This document shows positions 35,045-44,224 of a stretch of DNA of 64,000 nucleotides, piece by piece. Each line of letters begins with the position of its first letter. The stretch's first letter is position 1. Below the pieces are notes generated by a model, which was not told where the DNA came from, ran no database searches, and saw only the letters and a program-made list of their open reading frames with translations. This DNA is from Sphingobium scionense. GTDB taxonomy: Bacteria > Pseudomonadota > Alphaproteobacteria > Sphingomonadales > Sphingomonadaceae. The stretch covers positions 62,001 through 126,000 of the forward strand of contig NZ_JACIEU010000010.1 in NCBI RefSeq assembly GCF_014197035.1. Reading direction: 5' to 3'. The position numbers and the translations under genes are program-made.

Positions 35045-35059
35045 CGGATCACCTCCTTT
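35045..35059 (-). promoter_or_regulatory. Full-length Shine-Dalgarno, or anti-Shine-Dalgarno on the plus strand
   Basis: The plus strand reads CGGATCACCTCCTTT, of which GGATCACCTCCTTT is the universal 16S rRNA tail. Leftward it is a perfect, maximal ribosome-binding site for the ATG at 35044. Rightward it could be the anti-SD loop of a small RNA. The match is short, so it is not an rRNA remnant. Confidence 0.6.
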
Positions 35060-35212
35060 CGCTTGTTGAAGCCCGCGTGGCCGGCTTTGGACTGCGCCGC
35101 GATCAGCCACGAGACGGACTGTGAATCAGACGGATCGCAGGATCAAGACTTGTAATATTCTTTTTTGGAATCATACTTGAACGTCCGCGCCGAAACGGCG
35201 GGACCGCCCGTT

Positions 35213-35764
35213 TCAGCCCCGACAATCCTCGATCACGCGCGATATTTCGGCCCAGGCCGGCACGATCAGCGTCTCCTGCCCCTGCACCTCGACCGCAAAA
35301 CGACCCCGGCTATAGGCGAGCTGGTCCAGCACCGCGTCGCTCGCGCCGCGCACGGCGGTCAGCTGCGGCACCTGCGTCCCCGCCATCACCGCCGGCCAGC
35401 TGCTCGCGCCATAGCTCGTCCGCACCGTGATCGCCCCCTGCCCGCCGCCGGCGCGGCTGAGGCTGATCCGCCGCGTCGCCCGGTCGCAGCGCAGCGTCAA
35501 ACGGGGATCATTGGCCGACAGGCCGAACAGCGCCACCGGTCCGGCCGGGTCGGCACGATAGGTCCAGTTGCCCGGCGTCGCAGGGCGATATTGCCACTCG
35601 ACCGCCGCGGGCGCAGCCGGCTCGGCTGGGGGCACCGGCGCAGGCCGGGGTGCTGGCGCTGGGCGCGGTGCCGGCGCGGAGGGCGGCGCGACGCAACCTG
35701 CCACCAACAGGGTCAGCGGCGCTGCAAGGGCCGGGGCGGACACAAGAAATCGGGTCAGACGCAT
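35213..35764 (-). CDS. Proline/alanine-rich lipoprotein of unknown function
   Basis: A 183-residue lipoprotein. The signal peptide ends in the lipobox LVAGC, so the cysteine at about residue 24 would be lipidated. A low-complexity linker of repeated APAPRP units follows (about 26-52), then a beta-rich domain with RYDP-free sequence YRPATPGNWTYRADP, LRCDRATRRISLSR and YSRGRFAVEVQGQETLIVPAW. It is probably anchored in the outer or inner membrane. The start at 35764 has GGAAG six bases upstream. Confidence 0.8.
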   Translation of the reverse strand: MRLTRFLVSAPALAAPLTLLVAGCVAPPSAPAPRPAPAPRPAPVPPAEPAAPAAVEWQYRPATPGNWTYRADPAGPVALFGLSANDPRLTLRCDRATRRISLSRAGGGQGAITVRTSYGASSWPAVMAGTQVPQLTAVRGASDAVLDQLAYSRGRFAVEVQGQETLIVPAWAEISRVIEDCRG

Positions 35765-35915
35765 GGCGCTTCCATGCCCGAGCCGGCCGGAGCGCTCAAC
35801 CCGAAAAGGGGCAGGGCGACAGCAGAGGCGGATAGCCGACCACGGCCGTCGCCGCCCGCACGGACGCGTGGCCGCTCCGTTCATCGCACGGATCGCGTCA
35901 AAAAAGCGCCGGATA

Positions 35916-35944
35916 TTGACAGTTTTGGGGCGAATCGATAAAGG
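35916..35944 (+). promoter_or_regulatory. Promoter of the rpsM operon
   Basis: TTGACA (35916-35921) and TAAAGG (35939-35944) with a 17-bp spacer. The transcript would begin near 35952, some 160 bp before rpsM, leaving room for the leader hairpin. Confidence 0.6.
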
Positions 35945-35970
35945 CCGCCGTTCCCTACACGCGTAATAGC

Positions 35971-36001
35971 GGCAGTGCTTCCTGCACTGGCCGTCTTTTT
36001 T
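35971..36001 (+). terminator. Leader hairpin with U-tract upstream of rpsM (attenuator candidate)
   Basis: CAGTGC (35973-35978) and GCACTG (35984-35989) form a stem with a TTCCT loop, followed by a run of seven T (35995-36001). It sits between the promoter and rpsM, with no gene between, so it would end transcription before S13 unless relieved. Confidence 0.6.
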
Positions 36002-36111
36002 GCGTCTTGGGAAGCAACATCATGGCCTATTTTTCCTTGCCAGGAAAGAGGTCCGAACGCTTTGAGATGGGGCGGCGCCAACTGCCCCGTGGAGCAGGAG
36101 ATTTAATTACC

Positions 36112-36480
36112 ATGGCACGTATTGCGGGTGTTAACATCCCGACCAACAAGCGCGTAATCATCGCGCTCACCTACATCCACGGCATCGGTCGCAAGACCGC
36201 CGTTGACCTCGCCGACAAGCTGGGCATCGATCATGCGCGCCGCGTGCAGGACCTGTCGGACGCCGAAGTCCTGCAGATCCGCGAAGCCATCGACGCCGAC
36301 CTGACCGTCGAAGGCGATCTGCGTCGCGAAACCGCGATGAACATCAAGCGCCTGATGGATCTGGCCTGCTATCGCGGCCTGCGTCATCGCAAGGGCCTGC
36401 CGGTTCGCGGCCAGCGCACGCACACCAATGCGCGCACCCGCAAGGGCAAGGCGAAGCCGATCGCCGGCAAGAAGAAGTAA
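36112..36480 (+). CDS. rpsM: 30S ribosomal protein S13
   Basis: A 122-residue S13, which binds 16S rRNA in the head of the small subunit and contacts tRNA. It opens [26 protein letters not shown] and ends in the basic [14 protein letters not shown] tail with GKKK. The start at 36112 fits; the longer frame to 36007 is the untranslated leader. AGGAG lies 11 bp upstream. First gene of the rpsM-rpsK-rpoA-rplQ operon. Confidence 0.97.
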   Translation: MARIAGVNIPTNKRVIIALTYIHGIGRKTAVDLADKLGIDHARRVQDLSDAEVLQIREAIDADLTVEGDLRRETAMNIKRLMDLACYRGLRHRKGLPVRGQRTHTNARTRKGKAKPIAGKKK

Positions 36481-36556
36481 TCGTTGAGGGTTGGTCCTTT
36501 GGACAGACCCTCCGGCGACTTCTGCTTTTGAACGATTTTTGTAGGATTAGAGCAAA

Positions 36557-36946
36557 ATGGCACGCGAACCCCAGCGCATTAAGCGCCGCGAACGCAAGAA
36601 CATCTCGGCCGGCGTCGCGCACGTCAACGCCAGCTTCAACAACACCATGGTGACCATCACCGACGCCCAGGGCAACGCGATTTCGTGGTCCTCGGCCGGC
36701 ATGATGGGCTTCAAGGGCAGCCGCAAGTCGACCCCGTATGCCGCTCAGGTGTGCGCCGAAGACGCCGGCCGCAAGGCCGCCGAACATGGCGTCCGCACCC
36801 TCGAAGTCGAAGTCAAGGGTCCGGGTTCGGGCCGTGAATCGGCTCTGCGCGCGCTGCAGGCCGTCGGCTTCCACATCACCTCGATCCGCGACGTGACGCC
36901 GATCCCGCACAATGGTGTGCGTCCTTCGAAGCGTCGCCGCGTCTAA
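36557..36946 (+). CDS. rpsK: 30S ribosomal protein S11
   Basis: A 129-residue S11, which forms part of the platform of the small subunit. Recognisable by [27 protein letters not shown] and the ending [18 protein letters not shown]. It follows rpsM by 76 bp and precedes rpoA by 125 bp. Confidence 0.97.
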   Translation: MAREPQRIKRRERKNISAGVAHVNASFNNTMVTITDAQGNAISWSSAGMMGFKGSRKSTPYAAQVCAEDAGRKAAEHGVRTLEVEVKGPGSGRESALRALQAVGFHITSIRDVTPIPHNGVRPSKRRRV

Positions 36947-37071
36947 TTAAGCTTCGCTAGAGGCTTGAAGGCGGGCGGCGGACGCGTCGCCCGCTTACCC
37001 GTTTGCATCGGCCGGAACGTCCTGATGGGTCCAGGATCTACCCGTTACGGCCACATCCCCAGGGGAAGTAC

Positions 37072-38133
37072 ATGACTGTCAACATGAAGAACTGGCAGGA
37101 ATTGAAGAAGCCCAACGCCCTCGAGATCAAGCCGACCGGCGACGGCAAGCGCAAGGCGACCTTCGTTGCCGAACCGCTTGAGCGCGGTTTTGGCCTGACG
37201 CTCGGCAACGCGCTGCGCCGGGTTCTTCTCTCCTCGCTCCAGGGCGCGGCGGTCACCTCGATCAAGATCGAGAATGTCCTGCACGAATTCTCGTCGCTCG
37301 CTGGTGTGCGTGAAGACGTCACCGACATCGTCCTGAACATCAAGCAGGTCGCGCTGAAGATGGAAGGCGAAGGCCCCAAGCGTCTGCAGCTGTCCGCCAC
37401 CGGCCCGGCCGTGGTGAAGGCAGGCGACATTGCCGTCGTCGGCGACATCGAAGTGATGAACCCCGATCTGGTGATCTGTCACCTCGATCAGGGCGCGACG
37501 CTGAACATGGAACTGACGGCTGACATCGGCAAGGGCTATGTCCCCGCCGTCGCCAACCGCCCGGCTGACGCACCGATCGGCCTGATCCCGATCGATGCGC
37601 TCTACTCGCCGGTCCGCCAGGTCGCCTACAAGGTGGATAACACCCGCGTCGGCCAGGAACTGGACTATGACAAGCTGTCGCTGACGCTGGAAACCGACGG
37701 CACCGTGACGCCGGAAGATGCGATTGCTTACGCAGCCCGCATCCTGCAGGACCAGCTCCAGCTGTTCGTCCACTTCGAGGACGCGCTGCCTGCCGCTGCC
37801 CCGGCTGCCGGCCATGCCGCTGCCGCTGCGTCGGAAGGCGAAAGCGACACCAACCAGATCAACCGCTATCTGCTCAAGAAGGTGGACGAACTGGAACTGT
37901 CGGTCCGCTCGGCCAACTGCCTCAAGAACGACAACATCATCTATATCGGCGATCTGGTCCAGAAGACCGAAGCCGAGATGCTGCGCACCCCCAATTTCGG
38001 CCGCAAGTCGCTGAACGAAATCAAGGAAGTGCTGTCGTCCATGGGCCTGCGCCTGGGCATGGACATCCCCGGCTGGCCGCCGGAAAATATCGAGGAAATG
38101 GCCAAGAAGCTCGAACAGGAGCTGCTGGGCTAA
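37072..38133 (+). CDS. rpoA: DNA-directed RNA polymerase alpha subunit
   Basis: A 353-residue alpha subunit. The N-terminal assembly domain holds [30 protein letters not shown]; an alanine-rich linker follows near 245-260; the C-terminal domain, which contacts promoter DNA and activators, has [23 protein letters not shown] and [13 protein letters not shown]. The start at 37072 has AGGGGA upstream. Length and order are typical of alphaproteobacteria. Confidence 0.97.
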   Translation: MTVNMKNWQELKKPNALEIKPTGDGKRKATFVAEPLERGFGLTLGNALRRVLLSSLQGAAVTSIKIENVLHEFSSLAGVREDVTDIVLNIKQVALKMEGEGPKRLQLSATGPAVVKAGDIAVVGDIEVMNPDLVICHLDQGATLNMELTADIGKGYVPAVANRPADAPIGLIPIDALYSPVRQVAYKVDNTRVGQELDYDKLSLTLETDGTVTPEDAIAYAARILQDQLQLFVHFEDALPAAAPAAGHAAAAASEGESDTNQINRYLLKKVDELELSVRSANCLKNDNIIYIGDLVQKTEAEMLRTPNFGRKSLNEIKEVLSSMGLRLGMDIPGWPPENIEEMAKKLEQELLG

Positions 38134-38218
38134 GTCGGAGCGAGCCGCGCAGCGCAGCAGCGCGGCGGTTCGCAACGCGAACGCGAACGACCGGCCAGCG
38201 ACGCACAGCGTCGTCTGA

Positions 38219-38243
38219 CGTCACGGGATTTACTCCCGTGACG
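38219..38243 (+). other. Hairpin in the rpoA-rplQ spacer
   Basis: CGTCACGGGA pairs with TCCCGTGACG over 10 bp around TTTAC. It is the clearest of several small stems in the 206-bp space between rpoA and rplQ; another is GGCGGT with ACCGCC near 38270-38291. May serve to process or regulate the L17 message. Confidence 0.5.
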
Positions 38244-38339
38244 GTCGCCGGACGGTCAATGGGGTATTAGGCGGTCCCCATGAAAACCGCCTGGTCTGGG
38301 GTACCTCATCCGGCCCCTTAACGAACGAAGGAATGAGAC

Positions 38340-38765
38340 ATGCGTCATAAAGTTGGTCATCGTAAGCTTCAGCGCAGCACCGGTCATCGTACCGCCCTGC
38401 TTCGCAACCTGGCTGCCTCGCTCATCAAGCATGAGCAGATCCTGACCACCACGCCGAAGGCGAAGGAACTGCGTCCCTACGTCGAGAAGCTGATCACCCT
38501 CGCCAAGAAGGGTGGCCTGTCCAACCGTCGTCTGGCCGACGCCCGCCTGAAGGACGATGCGCAGCTGACCAAGCTGTTCGAAGTCCTGGCCGAGCGCTAC
38601 AAGGATCGCAACGGTGGCTACACCCGCGTGATCAAGGCCGGTTTCCGCGCTTCGGACGCGGCGCCGATCGCGATCATCGAACTGGTTGATCGTGACGTCG
38701 ATGCCAAGGGCCAGGACTCCGGTCCGGTCAACACCGTCGACGAAGACGAATTCGAAGCCGCCTGA
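38340..38765 (+). CDS. rplQ: 50S ribosomal protein L17
   Basis: A 141-residue L17, an exit-tunnel-side protein of the large subunit. It begins [25 protein letters not shown] and carries [32 protein letters not shown]. An acidic C-terminal tail of about 20 residues is longer than in enteric bacteria. GAAGGAATGAGAC is the ribosome site. Last gene of the operon. Confidence 0.97.
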   Translation: MRHKVGHRKLQRSTGHRTALLRNLAASLIKHEQILTTTPKAKELRPYVEKLITLAKKGGLSNRRLADARLKDDAQLTKLFEVLAERYKDRNGGYTRVIKAGFRASDAAPIAIIELVDRDVDAKGQDSGPVNTVDEDEFEAA

Positions 38766-38805
38766 TCGCGGTTCCGCCGGTAACGGTGGATAGACGATAG
38801 TCGAA

Positions 38806-38846
38806 CAGGCCGCGGCTTCATCCGAAGCTGCGGCCTGTTTTCTTTT
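38806..38846 (+). terminator. Rho-independent terminator after rplQ
   Basis: CAGGCCGCGGCTTC and GAAGCTGCGGCCTG form a 14-bp stem with one mismatch and a 4-nt loop, followed by TTTTCTTTT. It closes the ribosomal operon. Confidence 0.9.
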
Positions 38847-38868
38847 CAAGGACAATAGGGTCGAGAGG

Positions 38869-41076
38869 ATGCGCGCGCTTCGCCGCCTGATCTGGCCGCT
38901 GCCGGCCCTGCTGGCAGTGATCGCCGCCGCGCCGGCCTCTGCTGTGGCCGCCGCCTCGGGCGATGCGACCCCGGCCGCGATCGACGCGACGCCGCCGGAC
39001 AACGGCCTCCATTACCCGCTCACCCGCCGCCAGGATCTGGTCGAGGATCATTTCGGCGTGAAGGTGACCGATCCCTATCGCTGGCTGGAAAATGACGTCC
39101 GCACCGACCCCGCCGTGCGCGACTGGGTCGGCCGGGAAAATGATCTCACCCGCCGCTATATCGACGACCTGCCCGGCCGCGACGCGCTCAAGACGCGGAT
39201 GCAGGCGCTCTTCGCCCATGGCCGCTTCACCGTGCCGCGCAAGGCCGGCACCCGCTATTTCTACGGCTATAACAAGGGGCTGCAGAACCAGACGCCGCTC
39301 TATGTCCGTGAAGGACTGGCCGGCGAACAGCGGCTGCTGCTCGATCCCAATCGCTGGGCCAGGGACGGCGCGAGCGCGCTGGCCGAATGGACGCCCTCGC
39401 CCGACGGCCGCTTCCTCGCCTATGGGGTGCAGGACGCCGGCAGCGACTGGCGCACGCTGCGCGTGCTCGACGTCGACAGCGGCAAGATCCTCGATGACAA
39501 GGTCGAATGGGCCAAATTCTCCCAGACCGCCTGGGACGGCCGGGGCGAAGGCTTTTTCTATTCCCGCTATGCCGCGCCGGTCGCCGGCGAAGCCTATCAA
39601 TCGACCAACAGCGACCAGCAGCTTTATTATCATCGCATCGGCACGCCCCAGGCGCAGGACCAGCTCATCTATGCGACGCCCGATCGCCCGGGCCTCAGCC
39701 ATACTGCCCAGGTGACGAGCGACGGCCGCTGGCTGATCGTCAGCAGCTTTGCCGGCATGGACCCGCGCCGCGAACTCCATGTCGCCGCGCTCGATGGCGG
39801 ACCGGTCAAATTGCGGACACTGGTGAAGGGCCTCGCCAATGACTGGCGCCTGATCGGCAGCCGGGGATCGACCCTCTATTTCGTCACTGACCGCAAGGCC
39901 GCCCATATGCGCCTGGTGACACTCGACGCCCTAAGGGCAGGCCGCAGCGAAAAGCCATTGGTCGCCGAACGCGCCGATACGCTGGCCGGCGGATCGCTGG
40001 TCGGCAACCGCTTCATCCTCGCCTATATGACGGAAGCGGAGACCGTCGCCGAACTGGTCGAGCTGGACGGCCGCAAGGTCGGCGACGTGCCGCTGCCCGG
40101 CATGGGCACCGCTGCCGGCTTTGGCGGGCGCGATGGCGACCCGGAAACCTTCTTCTCCTTCTCCGGCTTCGTGACACCCGCCAGCATCTACCGCTTTGAC
40201 ACGGCGACCCAGCAGACCCAGCTCTTCGCCCAGCCCGACCTGCCCTTCAATCCCGCCGATTATGGCGTCGAACAGGTCAGCTATCCCTCGAAGGACGGCA
40301 CGCTGATCCCGATGACGATCCTGCGTAAGAAGATACTGGCCGACCATGCGCAAGCGGTGCCGACCATCCTCTACGGCTATGGCGGCTTCAACATCGCGCT
40401 GACGCCCGGCTATTCGGCGACCCGCATGGCCTGGCTGGAACAGGGCGGTGCCTATGCCATCGCCAATCTGCGCGGCGGCGGCGAATTCGGCAAGGCCTGG
40501 CACGACGCCGGGCGCGGCGCCAACAAGCAGAATGTGTTCGACGATTTCATCGCCGCGGCCGAATATCTCAAGGCCCAGGGCTATACCCCCAAGGATGGCC
40601 TGGCGATCGAGGGCCGCTCCAATGGCGGCCTGCTGGTCGGCGCAGTGGTGAACCAGCGGCCCGACCTGTTCGCCGCCGCCTTGCCCGCGGTCGGTGTGAT
40701 GGACATGCTGCGCTTCGACCGTTTCACCGCCGGCCGCTATTGGGTCGACGATTATGGATCGCCCGACAATGCGCGCGACTTCCCCCTGCTCTATGGCTAT
40801 TCGCCCTATCATAATATCCTGAGCGGCAAGGATTATCCGGCGATCCTGGTGACCACGGCGGACACCGACGACCGGGTCGTGCCGGCGCACAGCTTCAAAT
40901 ATGCCGCCGCGCTGCAGGCCGCGTCGATCGGCGACAAGCCGCATCTGCTGCGGGTGGAAAACCGCGCCGGCCATGGCGCGGGCAAGCCGATCGACAAGCT
41001 GATCGAGGAATATGCCGACAGCTATGCCTTTGCCGCCCATTTCACCGGGCTCGACATCCAGCGCAAGCCGGACTGA
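38869..41076 (+). CDS. Prolyl oligopeptidase family serine peptidase (S9A)
   Basis: A 735-residue secreted peptidase. A signal peptide ends near residue 29. A seven-bladed propeller region spans about 60-450, and the alpha/beta-hydrolase domain follows. The nucleophile is S584 in EGRSNGG, the aspartate is in ADTDDRVVPAHS (about 667), and the histidine is H702 in RAGHGAGK. The substrate would be short proline-containing peptides in the periplasm. It starts 23 bp after the rplQ terminator. Confidence 0.93.
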   Translation: MRALRRLIWPLPALLAVIAAAPASAVAAASGDATPAAIDATPPDNGLHYPLTRRQDLVEDHFGVKVTDPYRWLENDVRTDPAVRDWVGRENDLTRRYIDDLPGRDALKTRMQALFAHGRFTVPRKAGTRYFYGYNKGLQNQTPLYVREGLAGEQRLLLDPNRWARDGASALAEWTPSPDGRFLAYGVQDAGSDWRTLRVLDVDSGKILDDKVEWAKFSQTAWDGRGEGFFYSRYAAPVAGEAYQSTNSDQQLYYHRIGTPQAQDQLIYATPDRPGLSHTAQVTSDGRWLIVSSFAGMDPRRELHVAALDGGPVKLRTLVKGLANDWRLIGSRGSTLYFVTDRKAAHMRLVTLDALRAGRSEKPLVAERADTLAGGSLVGNRFILAYMTEAETVAELVELDGRKVGDVPLPGMGTAAGFGGRDGDPETFFSFSGFVTPASIYRFDTATQQTQLFAQPDLPFNPADYGVEQVSYPSKDGTLIPMTILRKKILADHAQAVPTILYGYGGFNIALTPGYSATRMAWLEQGGAYAIANLRGGGEFGKAWHDAGRGANKQNVFDDFIAAAEYLKAQGYTPKDGLAIEGRSNGGLLVGAVVNQRPDLFAAALPAVGVMDMLRFDRFTAGRYWVDDYGSPDNARDFPLLYGYSPYHNILSGKDYPAILVTTADTDDRVVPAHSFKYAAALQAASIGDKPHLLRVENRAGHGAGKPIDKLIEEYADSYAFAAHFTGLDIQRKPD

Positions 41077-41139
41077 GCCCATTCAGCCTCTGGACAGCCC
41101 GACGTGGCTATGGCTCTTTCCATCGCAGGAGACAGGCAG

Positions 41140-41775
41140 ATGATCGGGAACAGGACGCGGTGGATGACGGGAGCGCTGGTCGGCGCAGGACTGCTGCTGG
41201 GCAGCGTCGCTCCGGCGCAGGCGCGCCCCCGTTATGACGATCGCGGCTGGCATCACCGCCATGATCGCGGCAATGGCTTCGGCTTTGGCGACGCGGTCGG
41301 CATCGCCGCGCTGCTGGGCGCCGCCGTGGTGGTCGCCAATTCCGTTTCGAAGGACCGCAAGGAACCGCGCGGCACCGATACGGATAATCGGCCCTATGCC
41401 GACAATGATGCCCCGCCCCCGGCCGGCGGCACCGACTATGGCGCGGATGTCGGCGGGCAGGATGCCGGCTATGCCGAACCGCCACCCCCTGCGGATGATT
41501 TTTCCGACGTCGCCGCCACCAACCAGAGCAATGACCAGTTGACCGACGCCTGCGCGCTTGCCGCACGGGACGAGGCACAGGGGCAGGCCGGCTATGCCGA
41601 AATCCGCCACATCGACGAGCCGCGCGCGACCGCTGGCGGCTATAATATCGATGGCGAGGTCGAGACCCGCGCCAGCTATCGCGCCACCGAAGGCACCACC
41701 CGCCGCTTCACCTGCGCGATGAAGGATGGCCGCGTGGCAGAGGTCTATCTCAGCCGCGACGTGGCGATGCACTGA
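41140..41775 (+). CDS. Secreted protein of unknown function
   Basis: A 211-residue protein with a signal peptide (about residues 1-28, SVAPAQA), a histidine-rich start to the mature part (WHHRHDRG), one hydrophobic stretch AVGIAALLGAAVVVANSV, a proline/glycine linker, and a C-terminal domain with CALAARDEAQ and RRFTCAMKDGRVAEVYL, whose two cysteines may bond. The start at 41140 has AGGAG eight bases away; a GTG at 41104 is weaker. No function recognised. Confidence 0.78.
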   Translation: MIGNRTRWMTGALVGAGLLLGSVAPAQARPRYDDRGWHHRHDRGNGFGFGDAVGIAALLGAAVVVANSVSKDRKEPRGTDTDNRPYADNDAPPPAGGTDYGADVGGQDAGYAEPPPPADDFSDVAATNQSNDQLTDACALAARDEAQGQAGYAEIRHIDEPRATAGGYNIDGEVETRASYRATEGTTRRFTCAMKDGRVAEVYLSRDVAMH

Positions 41776-41853
41776 ACTAAGACAGCGCGTCGCTTTATCC
41801 TGTCCCGGCGTCATTTCGTCGGATAGCATCGCCTCCGAATCAGGGGGTTATGG

Positions 41854-42453
41854 GTGGCAGGCTTTCTTCTCGCGCCGGAAAATATCGTCTTCGTATCGGC
41901 CCTGCTGCTGATGCTGCTGATCGGTGGCGTCCAGGCGCTGGGCCTGGCCGGCGACGCCGATCTCGATCTGGATGCGGATGCCGACCTGCTCGGCTGGCTG
42001 GGCTTTGGTCGTCTGCCGCTGCTGGCGCTGATCGCGCTGTTCCTGACCTGCTTCGCCGTCATCGGGCTGCTTGGCCAGCAGGCGGCGCATGACCTGCTGG
42101 GCGCGATGCTGTCGCCCTGGATTGCGGTTCCGGCCGCCGGCGCCGCCGCCCTGCCCGCCACCGGCCTTGCCGCCCGCCTGCTCGCGCCGCTGCTGCCCCG
42201 CGACCACAGCACCGCCATTCCGCTCGACCATCTGGTCGGCAACCGCGCCCGCATCGTCACCGGCCGCGCGATCCGCGGCTCCCCCGCCCGCGCGCGGGTC
42301 GAGGATCATCATGGCCAGGCCCATTATGTCATGGTCGAGCCCGACAATGATGGCCAGGTGCTGGAGGAAGGCGAGACCATCCTGCTCGTGCGCCGCGAAG
42401 AGCATCTGTTCCGCGCCATCTCGCATGGCGACCATTATCTTCCCCGTCTCTAG
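41854..42453 (+). CDS. YqiJ-like membrane protein, OB-fold/NfeD-like
   Basis: A 199-residue inner-membrane protein with several hydrophobic spans in the first 120 residues and a C-terminal soluble OB-like domain (LVGNRARIVTGRAIRGSPARARVED and ILLVRREEHLFRAI). This matches the YqiJ/NfeD-like partner of flotillins. It starts with GTG at 41854, with AGGGGG seven bases upstream; the ATG four bases earlier is out of frame. Nine bases before the flotillin gene. Confidence 0.8.
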   Translation: MAGFLLAPENIVFVSALLLMLLIGGVQALGLAGDADLDLDADADLLGWLGFGRLPLLALIALFLTCFAVIGLLGQQAAHDLLGAMLSPWIAVPAAGAAALPATGLAARLLAPLLPRDHSTAIPLDHLVGNRARIVTGRAIRGSPARARVEDHHGQAHYVMVEPDNDGQVLEEGETILLVRREEHLFRAISHGDHYLPRL

Positions 42454-42462
42454 GAGAGAGTC

Positions 42463-44175
42463 ATGAATCTTCCCGCCGTGCAGGAGAGTTTCTCCATCCT
42501 GCCCTATGCGATGATCGCCGGCAGCGGCCTGCTCGTCCTGATCGTGCTGGGCATCGTCATCGCCCGCCTCTACAAGCGCGCATCCAAGGAAATCGGCTTT
42601 GTTCGCACCGGCTTCGGCGGGGAAAAGGTGGTGATGAACGGCGGCGCGCTGGTGCTGCCGATCTTCCACGAGACCATGCCGGTCAACATGAACACCGTCC
42701 GCCTTGCCGTCGAGCGCAAGAATAGCGACGCGCTCATCACGCTCGATCGGCTGCGCATCGATGTGAAGGCGGAATTCTACGTCCGCGTCCGCCCCGATGC
42801 CCAGTCGATCGCCACCGCCGCCCAGACGCTCGGCATGCGCACCATGAACCCTGAAGCGCTGAAAGAACTGGTCGAAGGCAAGTTCGTCGACGCGCTCCGC
42901 TCGGTCGCGGCCGGCATGACTATGAACCAGTTGCACGAACAGCGCGGCGATTTCGTGCAGAAGGTGCAGCAGGTGTCGTCCGTCGACCTCGCGATGAACG
43001 GTCTGGAGCTGGAAAGCGTCTCGCTCACGGGCCTCGATCAGACGTCGATCGAACATTTCAACGCCAATAACGCCTTCGATGCCGAGGGCCTGACCAAGCT
43101 GACCGAGCAGATCGAACTGCGCAAGAAGGCCCGCAACGACATCGAACAGGATACCCGTGTCCAGATCGAGACGAAGAATCTGGAGGCGGAGCGCCAGTCG
43201 ATGCTGATCGCACGCGACACCGAATTTGCCCGGCTGGAGCAGGAACGCGAGGTCGAAATGCGCCGTGCCGTACAATCGGCCGAAGTCGCCCGCGAACAGT
43301 CGCTGCGCCAGCAGGAGGCCGAGCAGGCCAAGATCGAAGCGAAAAAGCTGGTCGACAGCCAGCAGATCGAGGCCGATCGTGCCGTGCAGCAGGCCAAGAT
43401 CGCCCAGGCCCAGGCGCTCGAACTCGCCCGGCAGGAACAGCAGATCGCTGTCCAGAACAAGAGCCGCGAGGAAAGCCAGGCCAAGGCGCAGGCCGACGAA
43501 GCCCGGGCCAAGGCCGTCGCCGCCGAGGAACAGGTGCAGACGTCGCGCGCCACCGAAATCGCCGAGCGCGCCAAGCGGATCGAACTGATCGACGCCTCCC
43601 GCGAAGCCGAGCGCGCCGCCATCTCGATCCGCGTCGAGGCGGAGGCCGAGAAGCAGGTCGCCGCCGACCGGGCCGAGGCGTTGCGCGTCGCGGCCGAGGG
43701 CGAAGCGGAAGCCGCCAAGCTGCGCGCCGAGGCCGATCGCGTCCGCTTCGAGGTGGAGGCCGCGGGGCAGCGCGCCGTTAACGAGGCGGCAAACCTCCTC
43801 TCCTCCGACCAGATGTCGCTGCAGACCAAGCTGGCCTTGCTCAAGGTGCTGCCCGAGCTGGTGCGCGAAGCAGCCAAGCCCATGGAAGCCATCGACTCGA
43901 TCAAGATCGTGCAGGTCGACGGCCTCACTGGCGGCGGCAACGGCGGCACGGACGGATTGGTAAGCGCCGGCGGCGACCAGAATCTCGCCAGCGCGGCCGT
44001 CTCCGCTGCGTTGCGCTACCGTGCCCAGGCGCCGGTGATCGACGGGCTGATGAAGGAACTGGGCCTCGACGGTTCCAGTCTCGACAACCTGGTCAAGAGC
44101 GCGGTCGATCCCGCACCGGTGGCCCCCGTCATCGTCGAGAAGATCCTGCCGAAGAAGGGCCAGCCCCAGGACTGA
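42463..44175 (+). CDS. Flotillin family protein (YqiK-like)
   Basis: A 570-residue membrane-anchored scaffold protein. One N-terminal span (about 12-36), a PHB/SPFH domain from 45 to about 200 (GFVRTGFGGEKVVMNGG, VRLAVERKNSDALITLDRLR), then a long coiled coil of alanine/glutamate repeats from about 210 to 440, and a glycine-rich end. It organises membrane microdomains with its NfeD-like partner. Operon with the gene before it. Confidence 0.92.
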   Translation: MNLPAVQESFSILPYAMIAGSGLLVLIVLGIVIARLYKRASKEIGFVRTGFGGEKVVMNGGALVLPIFHETMPVNMNTVRLAVERKNSDALITLDRLRIDVKAEFYVRVRPDAQSIATAAQTLGMRTMNPEALKELVEGKFVDALRSVAAGMTMNQLHEQRGDFVQKVQQVSSVDLAMNGLELESVSLTGLDQTSIEHFNANNAFDAEGLTKLTEQIELRKKARNDIEQDTRVQIETKNLEAERQSMLIARDTEFARLEQEREVEMRRAVQSAEVAREQSLRQQEAEQAKIEAKKLVDSQQIEADRAVQQAKIAQAQALELARQEQQIAVQNKSREESQAKAQADEARAKAVAAEEQVQTSRATEIAERAKRIELIDASREAERAAISIRVEAEAEKQVAADRAEALRVAAEGEAEAAKLRAEADRVRFEVEAAGQRAVNEAANLLSSDQMSLQTKLALLKVLPELVREAAKPMEAIDSIKIVQVDGLTGGGNGGTDGLVSAGGDQNLASAAVSAALRYRAQAPVIDGLMKELGLDGSSLDNLVKSAVDPAPVAPVIVEKILPKKGQPQD

Positions 44176-44224
44176 TCCTTCCCCATTGCCGCATCGACCG
44201 GCCACCGGATTGCCTCGCCTAATG

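Noticed and set aside
35045..35060. Possible 16S rRNA fragment
   Set aside because: Only about 14 bases match the 3' tail; the bases before it do not match 16S helix 45.
41848..44205. Minus-strand open frame of 785 codons opposite the NfeD-like and flotillin genes
   Set aside because: An effect of the AE/QA-rich coiled-coil codons; it spans two genes and has no family resemblance.
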